Shown here: piece after piece, positions 43,327 to 52,257 of the stretch | Layout of the letters: every line of letters begins with the position of its first letter | Position numbering within the stretch: the stretch's first letter is position 1 | Source: Cesiribacter sp. SM1 | GTDB lineage: Bacteria; Bacteroidota; Bacteroidia; Cytophagales; Cyclobacteriaceae | Assembly (NCBI RefSeq): GCF_020178975.1 | Contig: NZ_JAHXBU010000094.1 | Span: forward strand, 124,001 to 188,000 | Direction of reading: 5' to 3' | Length of the DNA stretch: 64,000 bases | Notes under the pieces: model-generated | Told to the model about the DNA's origin: nothing | Database searches by the model: none | Seen by the model: only the letters and a program-made list of their open reading frames with translations | Program-made: the position numbers and the translations under genes

Positions 43327-43824
43327 ATGATGCGTAAAGGCCCTCCGGAACCACCCAAACCCCTGCACTATGCCGATGCAAAAGCAAAAGCAATGGCTTA
43401 CTGCGCCTACCAGGAGCGCTCCCGCCAGCAGCTGCGCGATAAACTGGCCGAATGGGGCCAGGAACCCGAAGCCATAGAGCGCATGCTTACCGAGCTGGAG
43501 CAGGAGAACTTCTTTAACGAAGAACGCTTTGCCATCGCTTACGCCGGCAGCAAATTTAGGGTAAAGCACTGGGGCCGCTACAAAATTCTTCAGGGCCTCA
43601 AGCAACACCGGGTTCCGGATACCCTGCAGCAAAAAGCACTAAGGGAGATAGACCCCGAACAGTACTGGGAAGCCCTTTTAACTCTGCTGGATAAAAAAAG
43701 TAAATCCACCCACGACAAAGACCCCTACGCCAGAAAGAACAAGCTGGTTCGCTATGCCATCAGCAAAGGCTACGAACAAGACCTTGTTTGGGATGCATTA
43801 AAGGAGCTGGAGGGAGATGATTAA
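43327..43824 (+). CDS. recX: RecX-family regulatory protein
   Basis: About 165 residues of three-helix repeats that bind and restrain RecA filaments. Seen: AMAYCAYQERSRQQLRDKLAEWG, then ENFFNEERFAIAYAGSKFRVKHWGRYKI and a third C-terminal repeat. ATG at 43327 or 43330 is preferred; the frame reaches 43294 but that would overlap the MFS start. recA is not in the window. A dispersed repeat follows its stop by seven bases. Confidence 0.85.
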   Translation: MMRKGPPEPPKPLHYADAKAKAMAYCAYQERSRQQLRDKLAEWGQEPEAIERMLTELEQENFFNEERFAIAYAGSKFRVKHWGRYKILQGLKQHRVPDTLQQKALREIDPEQYWEALLTLLDKKSKSTHDKDPYARKNKLVRYAISKGYEQDLVWDALKELEGDD

Positions 43825-43830
43825 TGCGAA

Positions 43831-44076
43831 GGTTCGCCCGGGAGGCTAAGCCGCTGCGACTAATTATTAATGTGTTGATATGTAAATTTGGAGGCCCGCA
43901 GAAATTTATTTGCTGCAGGTTAAACACTACTGCTGCCCCTGCAGACAGCGCATTTCGGCGCAGATATGAGGCGTAGGTGCCCGGTAGCACAGGCTCCGGG
44001 GAGGTGCAGGAAGGGGCACAGTGCAGGACTAAAAAAAACAGGTAAATTGCACCACCGCTCCCAATCAGCACGTTAA
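43831..44076. repeat. Dispersed intergenic repeat, copy 2
   Basis: GGTTCGCCCGGG (43831-43842), six variable bases, AGCCGCTGCG (43849-43858): the reverse complement of the block at 2865-2892 with 22 of 28 positions shared, all mismatches in the six-base middle. AAT-AATGTGTTGAT follows, and ATCAGCACGTTAA closes the spacer (44064-44076), overlapping the DUF4230 stop. No gene is supported in this spacer. Confidence 0.7.
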
Positions 44077-44729
44077 CCTCTTCGCTGCTCTATCCTTGTA
44101 TCTGGTGGAGGAAGCTGATCGAGAAAGATGATGCGTTTGCCAGATACCTTTTCCAGCAGCGGCCGCAGTACCTGTTCCGCATTTTCGCGGGTTTCCTTCA
44201 GTATGCCCGATTGCAGGGCAGCTGTGCGCATTTGCTGCTCAGCCTTTTTATAAGCCTGCTCCAGCAGCTTGCTGTCTTCCTTAAAATACACCTGCTTTTC
44301 AATAGAATATACCCGCGATTTTGAGAGGTCGAGCTTGTAGTAGCACAGCTCGGGCCTGGGCAGGTGCACCATAACGGTATCGCCGCTGATGATAACATCC
44401 TCTGCACTGATCTTTCTCAGATCAATACAGCCTGTGGCCTCTCCTACTGTAATCAGGGCCACTTTGCTGTCGGGCACATCAAAGATGCCCAGGTAGGGTG
44501 CATTCTTTTCGGTTAGCTCAACAATATCTTTAAAGCGGTAGCGCACCAGCTCCAGCCGGCCCATGCTTTCAATTTCCTGGAGCACGGTTTCGTGCCGCAC
44601 TGTAGCAACAGACTCTTCTTTTTCGCGAAACCAGTTAAACCTGGTTTCCAGCAGCCACCAGGCAACTCCTAAAAAGATAAGCAAAGGCAGCCAACGCAAA
44701 AGCCACCGCAGAAAACGGACTAACATCAT
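44073..44729 (-). CDS. DUF4230 family membrane-anchored protein
   Basis: 218 residues: one N-terminal membrane anchor (FLRWLLRWLPLLIFLGVAWW) and a periplasmic or cytoplasmic DUF4230 domain. Seen: ETVLQEIESMGRLELVRYRF, the IDLRKISAEDV segment, HLPRPELCYYKLDL and a coiled C-terminus. Function unknown in all members. Start: ATG 44729 or 44726; the upstream ATG at 44768 lacks support. The stop lies inside an AGCACATT-type repeat. Confidence 0.82.
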   Translation of the reverse strand: MMLVRFLRWLLRWLPLLIFLGVAWWLLETRFNWFREKEESVATVRHETVLQEIESMGRLELVRYRFKDIVELTEKNAPYLGIFDVPDSKVALITVGEATGCIDLRKISAEDVIISGDTVMVHLPRPELCYYKLDLSKSRVYSIEKQVYFKEDSKLLEQAYKKAEQQMRTAALQSGILKETRENAEQVLRPLLEKVSGKRIIFLDQLPPPDTRIEQRRG

Positions 44730-45114
44730 ATTACTGTGTGTGACAGGCAGCTGGCATAAGACACCCAAAGTACAGTGGGGCTACACCTGCAGTACCTATC
44801 ATAGTTTTAAAGTTTTTGTTTTATAGAGCATACGCGGCTTTTACACATCCGGATATAGGGCTACGCTTGCGGCAACGTCTTTTCCTGATTAAACCGCCGC
44901 TGTTTATTATTATACAATTCTAATACCAGATAGTTATAGCAAGCATAGTGCCACAAACAAAAACATAATAAAAGCAGGATCTGATCAGACAGAAAGTGTA
45001 GAAAAAGCCCTGTAGTTGTTGGGGTAATATCTGCAATTAGCTTTAAAAACTACAGGCAAAAGGTTCATGACTAAGCGCTAAATCTTTAACTTTACCCCTA
45101 AACCATTTTTTATT
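44730..45114. other. Intergenic spacer upstream of the ALDH gene
   Basis: I see no gene, terminator or repeat. A TAACTTTA just before the ALDH start is one base off the TAnnTTTG box, but lies too close to the ATG for a firm call. Confidence 0.5.
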
Positions 45115-46662
45115 ATGAGCCAGAGTAGCTTTGATCTGCAGCAAATACTGAAGCAATTTGGAATTGAGTCTCTGAACAAATCCACCTCCACCGGAGCCGA
45201 ATGGTTTGGCGAGGGTGCTGAAAAAATCACCTCCTGGTCGCCGGTAGATGGTAAGGATATTGCCAGTGTACATGCCACCACAGATGAAGATTGGGAGCGT
45301 GCGATAAATCAGTCGCTGCAGGCATTTAACGAATGGCGCCTTTGGCCCTCGCCCAGGAGAGGCGAAGTGGTAAGGCAGTTTGGCGAATCGCTAAGACAAT
45401 ATAAAGAGCCGCTGGGCCAGCTGGTGAGCTACGAAATGGGCAAAAGCCTGCAGGAAGGCCTGGGCGAAGTGCAGGAAATGATCGATATCTGCGATTTTGC
45501 TGTAGGCCTAAGCCGGCAGCTGCACGGACTCACCATGCACTCCGAGCGCCCACAGCACCGCATGTACGAGCAGTACCACCCGCTGGGCATTGTTGGGGTT
45601 ATCTCGGCCTTTAACTTTCCGGTAGCCGTGTGGAGCTGGAATGCCGCTCTGGCCTGGGTGTGCGGCGATTGCGTACTCTGGAAACCTTCTGAAAAAACAC
45701 CTGTAACAGCCCTAGCCTGCCAGAAAATTATGGGCGAGGTGCTGAAGAAAAACAACGTACCCGAGGGTGTGTGTGTGCTGGTGCAGGGCGATTACCGCAT
45801 TGGCGAAAAAATATCGCACGACAGGCGCATTCCGCTGGTGTCTGCCACAGGCTCTACCCGTATGGGCAAAAAAGTAGGCGAGGCAGTAGGTGCACGCCTG
45901 GGTAAATCCTTGCTGGAGCTGGGTGGTAACAATGCCATTATTATCTCGCAGGATGCAGACTTAAAAGTAGCCATACCGGCTGCACTTTTTGGCGCCGTGG
46001 GTACTGCCGGGCAGCGCTGTACCACCACCCGCCGACTAATCATACACGAAAGCATCTATGGAGAATTTAAGGAGCGTTTAACAAACGCCTATCAGCAGTT
46101 GCGGCTGGGCAACCCCCTCGACAGCAGGAACCACGTTGGCCCGCTTATTGACAAAGATGCAGTAAGCCAGTACCAGAACACCATAGAAAAAGTAAAAGCC
46201 GAAGGTGCAAAAACCGTAGTGGAAGGTGGTGTGCTGGAGGGTGCAGGCTATGAGAGCGGCTGCTATGTAAAGCCGGCCATTTTCGAGGTGGAACCCCACT
46301 ACGAAATGGTGCAGCACGAAACGTTTGCCCCCATTTTGTACCTGATGAAATATAATACCATTCAGGAGGCAATTGCCATACAAAACGGTGTACCACAGGG
46401 ATTATCATCTTCCATCATCACAAACAACCTGCGCGAAGCCGAGCTGTTTTTAAGCCATGCAGGTTCTGATTGCGGAATTGCCAACGTAAATATAGGTACC
46501 TCCGGGGCCGAAATCGGCGGCGCTTTTGGCGGCGAAAAAGAAACCGGCGGCGGGCGCGAATCGGGCTCCGATGCCTGGAAATTTTACATGCGCAGGCAGA
46601 CCAACACCATTAACTATGGTTCTGACCTGCCGCTTGCACAAGGCATAAAGTTTGATTTGTAA
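45115..46662 (+). CDS. ALDH7-type aldehyde dehydrogenase (aminoadipate-semialdehyde dehydrogenase-like)
   Basis: 515-residue NAD-dependent dehydrogenase. Seen: cofactor motif SAFNFPVAVW, LWKPSEKTP, catalytic Glu in LELGGNNAII, catalytic Cys in GTAGQRCTTTRRL, and the C-terminal GRESGSDAWKFYMRRQT characteristic of antiquitin (ALDH7A1). Known: ALDH7 oxidises L-2-aminoadipate 6-semialdehyde in lysine breakdown and can detoxify other aldehydes. No other lysine genes are adjacent. Single gene with clean start; RBS not obvious. Confidence 0.9.
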   Translation: MSQSSFDLQQILKQFGIESLNKSTSTGAEWFGEGAEKITSWSPVDGKDIASVHATTDEDWERAINQSLQAFNEWRLWPSPRRGEVVRQFGESLRQYKEPLGQLVSYEMGKSLQEGLGEVQEMIDICDFAVGLSRQLHGLTMHSERPQHRMYEQYHPLGIVGVISAFNFPVAVWSWNAALAWVCGDCVLWKPSEKTPVTALACQKIMGEVLKKNNVPEGVCVLVQGDYRIGEKISHDRRIPLVSATGSTRMGKKVGEAVGARLGKSLLELGGNNAIIISQDADLKVAIPAALFGAVGTAGQRCTTTRRLIIHESIYGEFKERLTNAYQQLRLGNPLDSRNHVGPLIDKDAVSQYQNTIEKVKAEGAKTVVEGGVLEGAGYESGCYVKPAIFEVEPHYEMVQHETFAPILYLMKYNTIQEAIAIQNGVPQGLSSSIITNNLREAELFLSHAGSDCGIANVNIGTSGAEIGGAFGGEKETGGGRESGSDAWKFYMRRQTNTINYGSDLPLAQGIKFDL

Positions 46663-46786
46663 ACAAAATATGTCCGAAAACATTTTATAGGTGTTTATTT
46701 TAACGTACTATTAACCCAAACATTGGATAAATGGATGAGCGTTCGTATATTCACCGTGCATCCAGATTTATTTTTTTGCAAAATAT

Positions 46787-47206
46787 ATGGCAGAAAAGAA
46801 CAAACCCCACTACAACGCTGTCATGCTTATTGATGACAATGAGATTGACAATCTCATCAATCATAAAATGATAGAAGCCAGTAACATCACTAATAAAATT
46901 TTCACCCACACCGGTGCCAAAAGTGCTATCGAGTTTTTGAAGAATATAGAAAAACTTGAAGGCGCCGGCGAGAGCATTCTGCCGGATCTTATCTTCCTGG
47001 ATATTGACATGCCTCTGATGGATGGCTTTCAGTTCTTAGATGAGTTTGATAAGCTATCCGATATCACAAAGAAGAAGTGTAAAATTGTAATGTTAACATC
47101 TTCTATCAACCCTCAGGACGTAAACCGTTCCAAGAAGTATGAGTACGTTAAAAAATACATCAACAAGCCGCTTACCCAGGAAAACCTGGAAAAACTGAAT
47201 GTTTGA
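46787..47206 (+). CDS. Single-domain response regulator
   Basis: 139-residue receiver. Seen: acidic pocket LIDDNEID, phospho-acceptor Asp72 in FLDIDMP, LTSS switch Thr/Ser, and Lys in INKPL. No output domain. The insert after beta 3 (GAGESILPD) and the KNIEKLEGA helix are typical of Bacteroidota receivers acting in relays. No histidine kinase is adjacent; the nearest is the multi-PAS kinase at 49.6 kb, across a convergent gene of unknown function. Its own terminator follows. Confidence 0.88.
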   Translation: MAEKNKPHYNAVMLIDDNEIDNLINHKMIEASNITNKIFTHTGAKSAIEFLKNIEKLEGAGESILPDLIFLDIDMPLMDGFQFLDEFDKLSDITKKKCKIVMLTSSINPQDVNRSKKYEYVKKYINKPLTQENLEKLNV

Positions 47207-47233
47207 GCACTTGTAACGGTGTAAATACAATAT

Positions 47234-47263
47234 AAAAGGCTGCCTTACCGGCAGCCTTTTTTT
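47234..47263 (+). terminator. Terminator of the response regulator
   Basis: AAAAGGCTGCC pairs with GGCAGCCTTTT around TTACC and runs into T. Confidence 0.87.
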
Positions 47264-47390
47264 ATGTTCAGCCGGGAGCAAAAAACCCTTGCCAGCAATA
47301 CCGGCAGGCGCAGGAATACCCTTGCCCCATCTTCTTTTGCGGCACCTTATACAGCACTCCTAAATCTACGTCTGCCTACCTGAACAGGCA

Positions 47391-47429
47391 TAAAAAAGGG
47401 CCCGGATTTTCTTCCTGGGCCCTTTTTTA
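47391..47429 (-). terminator. Hairpin terminator downstream of the 481-residue helical protein
   Basis: AAAAAAGGGCCCGG and CCTGGGCCCTTTTTT form a long stem, with T-runs on either strand. It lies 54 bases past the stop of the minus-strand gene. Confidence 0.8.
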
Positions 47430-47482
47430 TAAAGTTATTCTATCTGGCTTAAGCACAGGCAAATGCCTGAGAGCTTAACTAC

Positions 47483-48928
47483 TTATAAAGCAGCAAGCTT
47501 CTCCAGTAGTGTATCATCAAAGCGAATGTACTTGGTAGGCGCAAAGTATGGAGGCTCCATAGCATTAATGCGCTCTGCCAGCTGCTTGATCTTTTCGTAC
47601 TTATTGCGCTTGCTTTCTGAAATAGCAATTTTCAGAATCTTGGTAAAGATCAGCACATGGTCGCAGGTGTCTTTTCCTAACAGGCGTATCTGACGCTGAA
47701 TGGAATTGATCAGCTGGTTGAACAAATCATAATCGCTCATGAGGCAGTACTGCAGCGCCAGCAGGGTTTTAATCTCCAGCTGTGCATAGGGGTACTTCTT
47801 AAGGCTAACGTCGTTCAGCAGCTTGTTGATCCAGCGGGATGCCTCATCGGTTTTCCCTGCATAATAGCAGGAAATAGACCTGTAGGTAACATAAGTGATG
47901 TACTTGGGCAGGTCTTCCTTGTCGATTTCAAAATCCTGGAACAGCACCTCATTTTCCTCGTACATACGCTCGGGATCTCCCATGCGCAGGTGGCGCTCAA
48001 CTTTGGTGAGCAGGAACTGGGCAGGGTAAGTAAACAGGCTGTAGTTGGTGAGCAGGTGTGCGGTAGATTCGTTTACCTCCTCATAGAAGTTCTCTGCCTT
48101 CCGGTATACTTTATAGTAGTTGTAGTACTCCAGGCGCAGGTACTCATATACCAGGCGCAGGTGGTAATAGATCGTATCGAGGTGATACATTTCAAAGATG
48201 GCATGCATGCGGTCCAGGATATCCTCTATAGGCTCCAGCTCCTGCTCCATGCTCTCATCGCGCACCACAAAAAGCCTGTGGAATACACCAAGGCAGCTTT
48301 GGTAAATGTACAACCTGTGCGAATTATAAAGCCTGCACACATTGTGCATTTCGTTGGTCAGCAGCGTTAGCTCCAGCTTTTCAATTTCGCCACCCGTTAA
48401 GGTGTATTCGCCATATTTGCGGAAGTAGTTTACCAGCAGGTCTTCTGCCTTATCTACCGCCAGCATATAGGCTACGTGCTGGTTGTAAAGCTGCGAATAA
48501 GTAAAGTGCTCCGGAGAATGAACGTGCAGTTTTTTCAGCGTTTTATACACAACTGTAAGCTCATTGGCCAAATCATAATCGAGCAATTCCTTCTCCAGCT
48601 TTTTAAGAGTAGCTATCGCAATTGCTTTTTTCTTGGTAAAAATTACCTCGTTGATGTTGGCTACTTTCTTCAACACATCCGTCCGGGGATTTTCCATCTG
48701 CTGAAGCAGGTATTCCTCGATCTTCTGGTTAAGGCGGGAGCGCAGCGTATAGTACGCATTGGTGTTTACATCAAGCTCGTCCATGATTTTGTTATCAGAA
48801 ACGTGCTTTTCGCGCATGGCTTTTAACAGGTAGGCTGACTTTTCAGCGCTGCTTTCCATTAGCGAATTATAGATCTTATCGTAGTCTCCCTCAGAGAGCT
48901 GCTTTATAATGTTTTTTAGTTTGGCCAT
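47483..48928 (-). CDS. Helical-repeat protein of unknown function with HTH-like N-terminus
   Basis: A 481-residue all-helical cytoplasmic protein. I do not recognise a named family. Seen: residues 1-75 contain a helix-turn-helix-like segment (SDNKIMDELDVNTNAYYTLRSRLNQKIEEYL in part), then roughly 400 residues of long amphipathic helices rich in Tyr and Leu with TPR-like spacing (for example YYAGKTDEASRWINKLLNDV and YPYAQLEIKTLLALQYCL). This N-terminal HTH plus TPR-like layout recalls regulators that sense a ligand or partner. It lies between a lone receiver and a multi-PAS kinase, so a signalling role is possible (inference). Confidence 0.7.
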   Translation of the reverse strand: MAKLKNIIKQLSEGDYDKIYNSLMESSAEKSAYLLKAMREKHVSDNKIMDELDVNTNAYYTLRSRLNQKIEEYLLQQMENPRTDVLKKVANINEVIFTKKKAIAIATLKKLEKELLDYDLANELTVVYKTLKKLHVHSPEHFTYSQLYNQHVAYMLAVDKAEDLLVNYFRKYGEYTLTGGEIEKLELTLLTNEMHNVCRLYNSHRLYIYQSCLGVFHRLFVVRDESMEQELEPIEDILDRMHAIFEMYHLDTIYYHLRLVYEYLRLEYYNYYKVYRKAENFYEEVNESTAHLLTNYSLFTYPAQFLLTKVERHLRMGDPERMYEENEVLFQDFEIDKEDLPKYITYVTYRSISCYYAGKTDEASRWINKLLNDVSLKKYPYAQLEIKTLLALQYCLMSDYDLFNQLINSIQRQIRLLGKDTCDHVLIFTKILKIAISESKRNKYEKIKQLAERINAMEPPYFAPTKYIRFDDTLLEKLAAL

Positions 48929-49561
48929 AAGTAAAAGGGCTTCAAAAGGCTGAGCTATAGGCTCCTAGAAAGGCACAATTTAATATCGTAGAATCGTTTA
49001 TCTGGTTTTGGCAAATTATTGCTGAAAATAAGAAAATTCTCAATAATTTTTAAAATTTTAAAGAAACAAACTATAAGTCTTTAATATATTACCGACTCCT
49101 GTTTCTAATCATAATGTCATAAAGACCTTTAAATTGTATTTTGGCGATATCTTATATTAATACACCCCATGTTTTGGCTTAAAATTACCCCAACATTAAA
49201 AAATAGGGCTTTTAAAATTTTTTTATGAAAAGTGAGGTGTGGCATCCAGTAAAAACAAAATTTCCTTCAGAAAAGAACCATCCATACTGGCTTAAAATTC
49301 CTGAGTATTATTGATTCCAGGAAATGTGCTACTCCACCGGCAAACCGGCAACCGCATTAACAATATTTATCAGTAGCCTCGCAACAGCCGGAGCTCCGGA
49401 GAAGCACCCCATTCTTATCAAGATTTTCAGCCGGCTGTACCTGCAACAGCCCTATGTAAAGTAGCCCAAACTATTTACGGCAGTTTGTTAATTCAGAAGC
49501 AACTAAGTGTTTTAAAATCCGTTATTAGTTTACTGCTTAAAGTTTCCCCGATCAGATAATT
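48929..49561. other. AT-rich intergenic region, 633 bases
   Basis: No gene I can firmly support. A 29-codon frame (49225-49314) exists. TGGCTTAAAATT occurs twice, near 49172 and 49287. The region presumably carries divergent promoters for the helical protein and the PAS kinase, but no exact TAnnTTTG box with spacing was found. Confidence 0.55.
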
Positions 49562-52144
49562 TTGGTACATCTACTCCACCAGCTGCTAGATTTACATGAA
49601 AAGCCATTGCTGTTAGTAAGTGGCAGTGGCCAAGTCCGCAAGTACAATAATGCAGCTAAAAGCCTGTGGCCATTCCCTGAAGAGGAGACCTTCTCCAGCC
49701 TTTTAGAAATTGGAGAACTCAAGCAGCAACAGCTAATTTCTTTCCTGGAGGAATACAAAAATAGCAGAAGCAAATCAGAATCAGCCCCATTTAGCATTTG
49801 CCCCCCGATTTCAGGAGAAGAATTAATAATAAAAGTGATTGGGGAAGACCAGGAGCTTTTTCTGCTGGAGATCGAAAAGAAGCAGCCGGCTGAACAAAAC
49901 ATCCTGGCTGCCACCACTCTCTCGCCAGATATTCTGGATGCACTGATCAATGGCATAAGTGACCAGCTCATGGCAGTGCTAGACATAAACATGCGCTATA
50001 TCACCTTCAATGATGCTTACAAAAAAGAGTATGCGCGCATTTTTGCCATTGAGATAGTGCAGGGAGATCATCTGCTGGATACCCTTCATCACCTACCCGG
50101 AGAGCAGGAAAAAGTAATGCGCATCTGGGGACAGGTATTGAACGGGGAAGAATTTTCCCTGCAGGAAACCTTTGGCCATGCAAGCCTCCAGCCTACCACC
50201 TACAGCTTTCACTTTATTCCGCTGAAAGATAAAAACGGCCAGCTCCTGGGAGTGCTGTACCAGGTAAAAGACATCAGCAAGGAAAAAATAGTGGAGGCGC
50301 TGTTACACGATGCCGAACAACGCTTCCGAACCCTGGCAGAATCCACACCCGACATTGTTGTTCGCTATGCCCCGGATATGCAGGTGCTCTTTGTAAACTC
50401 TGCTGTTGAACACGAACTGGAGGTAGCTCCAGCTACCCTTATCAGCAAAAACATTTTTGATGCACCCAATGCCAGCAAAATCTCCGAAGGCTACTTTCTT
50501 AAAGTAAAGCAGGCCCTCACCTCAGGGCAGGAAACGGATCTAATCAGCACCTACGAACTTAAGGGTGTGCTTAAAGATTATTACACCCGCTTTATTCCTG
50601 AAAAGAATGCCAGTGGCAAAGTTATTTCGGTGCTTGCCGTTTCGGAGAACATTAGTAACCTGCAGGAAGCACAAAAGGAGCTGCAGCAGGCAAGAGATTT
50701 TGTTTTCATGGCCGAAATAATTCCGCAGATTGTGTGGACTACCGAGGCAAATGGAAGTGTTTCTTATTTTAATCCGCGCTGGTATGAGTACACTGGCTTA
50801 AGCCTGGGAGAGAGCCTGCAGTGGGGCTGGCAGATTGTTATTCACCCGGAAGACACACAGCAAACCCTGCTTAGCTGGGAACACGCCCTGGAGAACAGCG
50901 AGCCCTACCAGGTCGAGTATCGCCTGCGCAGACACGATGGCAGCTATCGCTGGCACATAGGCAGGGGCATGCCCTTGCGCAATGAGGAGGGCAAGGTTAT
51001 AAAATGGTACGGCTTCTGTGCAGATGTTCATGAACAAAAACAAAACCGTACCGAGCTGGCAAAAATGGCGCAGGAGTACCAGCTGCTGAACCAGATGATT
51101 CCGCAGATTGTGTGGTCAACGAAGCCAGACGGCGAGCACGACTACTTTAACCAGCGGTGGTATGAATTTACAGGGCTAAGCTTTGAACAATCAAAAGGCC
51201 AGGGCTGGACAGAGGTGCTACACCCCGATGACCTGCAGCTGATGCGGGAGCGCTGGTACCACAGTGTTGCCACCGGAGAACCTTACCAGGTTGAGTACCG
51301 CTTCAGGCGCTACGATGGTGTGTACCGCTGGTTTATAGGCCGGGCTACCCCCCTAAGGGATTCGAGTGGAAAAATTATTAAATGGTTTGGCACCTGCACC
51401 GATATACACGACCAAAAGCAGCAAAGCGATGTGCTTGCCCAAAAGAACCACGAGCTGCGGCAAATCAACAATTACCTGGATCAGTTCGTGCACACTGCCG
51501 CCCATGACTTACGCTCACCGGTAGCTAACATGAAGCTGCTCCACGATATGGTGTTACGCGAGGAAAGGGCAGAAAAGAAACAGAAGCTGCTGGAGACTTT
51601 TAAACCCCTGCTGAACCGCCTGGACAATACGATTATTGGTTTGGTAGAAATAGTGCAAATGCAGGAGGGCCATAACGCACTACGCGTGCAGTCGGTAAAC
51701 CCCCTGCAAGTATTTGAAGAGGTAAAAGAAGAATTATCCGAGACCCTGAAAGATGCCGGTGCTTTGCTGGCGCAGCAGATTGTGCTCGAAAAGCCGCTTT
51801 ACTACCTGAAGCCCTACCTGCACAGTATTTTGCGTAACTTAATCAGCAATGCCATTAAGTACCGCGATGCTGGCCGTAGCCTTAGCATTAAGGTTAAAGG
51901 AGAGTGGAAAGGCAAATACTACTTACTTAGCGTGGAAGACAACGGAATTGGCATTGACCTGCAGCGCAACAACAAAAATCTTTTTCGCCCCTTTAAACGA
52001 CTAAGCCAGCAAGGGCAGGGCCTGGGTATTGGCCTGCACATGGTACAGAACATGGTAAGCAAAAATGGTGGCTACATAGAAGTAAACAGCAACCCGGGGC
52101 TTGGCTCCACCTTTTCGGTATACCTGAATCCCTACGAATTCTAG
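49562..52144 (+). CDS. Multi-PAS cytoplasmic sensor histidine kinase
   Basis: 860 residues, no membrane segment. Domains: PAS-like (about 1-110), PAS (about 120-235), PAS (about 245-370), two very similar PAS-PAC units in tandem (about 378-500 and 505-625, each with IPQIVWxT, FNxRWYEYTGLS, EPYQVEYRxRRxDGxYRWxIGR and IKWxGxCxDxHxQKQ), HisKA with His648 in HTAAHDLRSP, and HATPase (NAIKYRD, DNGIGIDL, GLGIGLH). The frame has an upstream stop at 49538 and no ATG, so TTG at 49562 is the likely start. No partner regulator is adjacent. Confidence 0.9.
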   Translation: MVHLLHQLLDLHEKPLLLVSGSGQVRKYNNAAKSLWPFPEEETFSSLLEIGELKQQQLISFLEEYKNSRSKSESAPFSICPPISGEELIIKVIGEDQELFLLEIEKKQPAEQNILAATTLSPDILDALINGISDQLMAVLDINMRYITFNDAYKKEYARIFAIEIVQGDHLLDTLHHLPGEQEKVMRIWGQVLNGEEFSLQETFGHASLQPTTYSFHFIPLKDKNGQLLGVLYQVKDISKEKIVEALLHDAEQRFRTLAESTPDIVVRYAPDMQVLFVNSAVEHELEVAPATLISKNIFDAPNASKISEGYFLKVKQALTSGQETDLISTYELKGVLKDYYTRFIPEKNASGKVISVLAVSENISNLQEAQKELQQARDFVFMAEIIPQIVWTTEANGSVSYFNPRWYEYTGLSLGESLQWGWQIVIHPEDTQQTLLSWEHALENSEPYQVEYRLRRHDGSYRWHIGRGMPLRNEEGKVIKWYGFCADVHEQKQNRTELAKMAQEYQLLNQMIPQIVWSTKPDGEHDYFNQRWYEFTGLSFEQSKGQGWTEVLHPDDLQLMRERWYHSVATGEPYQVEYRFRRYDGVYRWFIGRATPLRDSSGKIIKWFGTCTDIHDQKQQSDVLAQKNHELRQINNYLDQFVHTAAHDLRSPVANMKLLHDMVLREERAEKKQKLLETFKPLLNRLDNTIIGLVEIVQMQEGHNALRVQSVNPLQVFEEVKEELSETLKDAGALLAQQIVLEKPLYYLKPYLHSILRNLISNAIKYRDAGRSLSIKVKGEWKGKYYLLSVEDNGIGIDLQRNNKNLFRPFKRLSQQGQGLGIGLHMVQNMVSKNGGYIEVNSNPGLGSTFSVYLNPYEF

Positions 52145-52186
52145 TACCGGGAATGTTCTGCTCTGTTTACCTGGCCAAAGATGGTA

Positions 52187-52228
52187 AAAAGAAAGAACCC
52201 TGGCCGTTTCCGGCAAGGGTTCTTTCTT
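52187..52228. terminator. Bidirectional terminator between the PAS kinase and TonB receptor genes
   Basis: AAGAAAGAACCCT pairs with AGGGTTCTTTCTT, with an inner GCCG/CGGC stem. T-runs lie on both strands, serving the two convergent genes. Confidence 0.87.
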
Positions 52229-52257
52229 CGATACAGACTATTATGTTGTTTAGCTGT

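Noticed and set aside
43760-44071. 103-codon minus-strand frame with a lipoprotein-like start (LVLHCAPSC)
   Set aside because: It overlaps the 3' end of recX antisense and is built largely from dispersed-repeat DNA; the rest lacks protein-like character.
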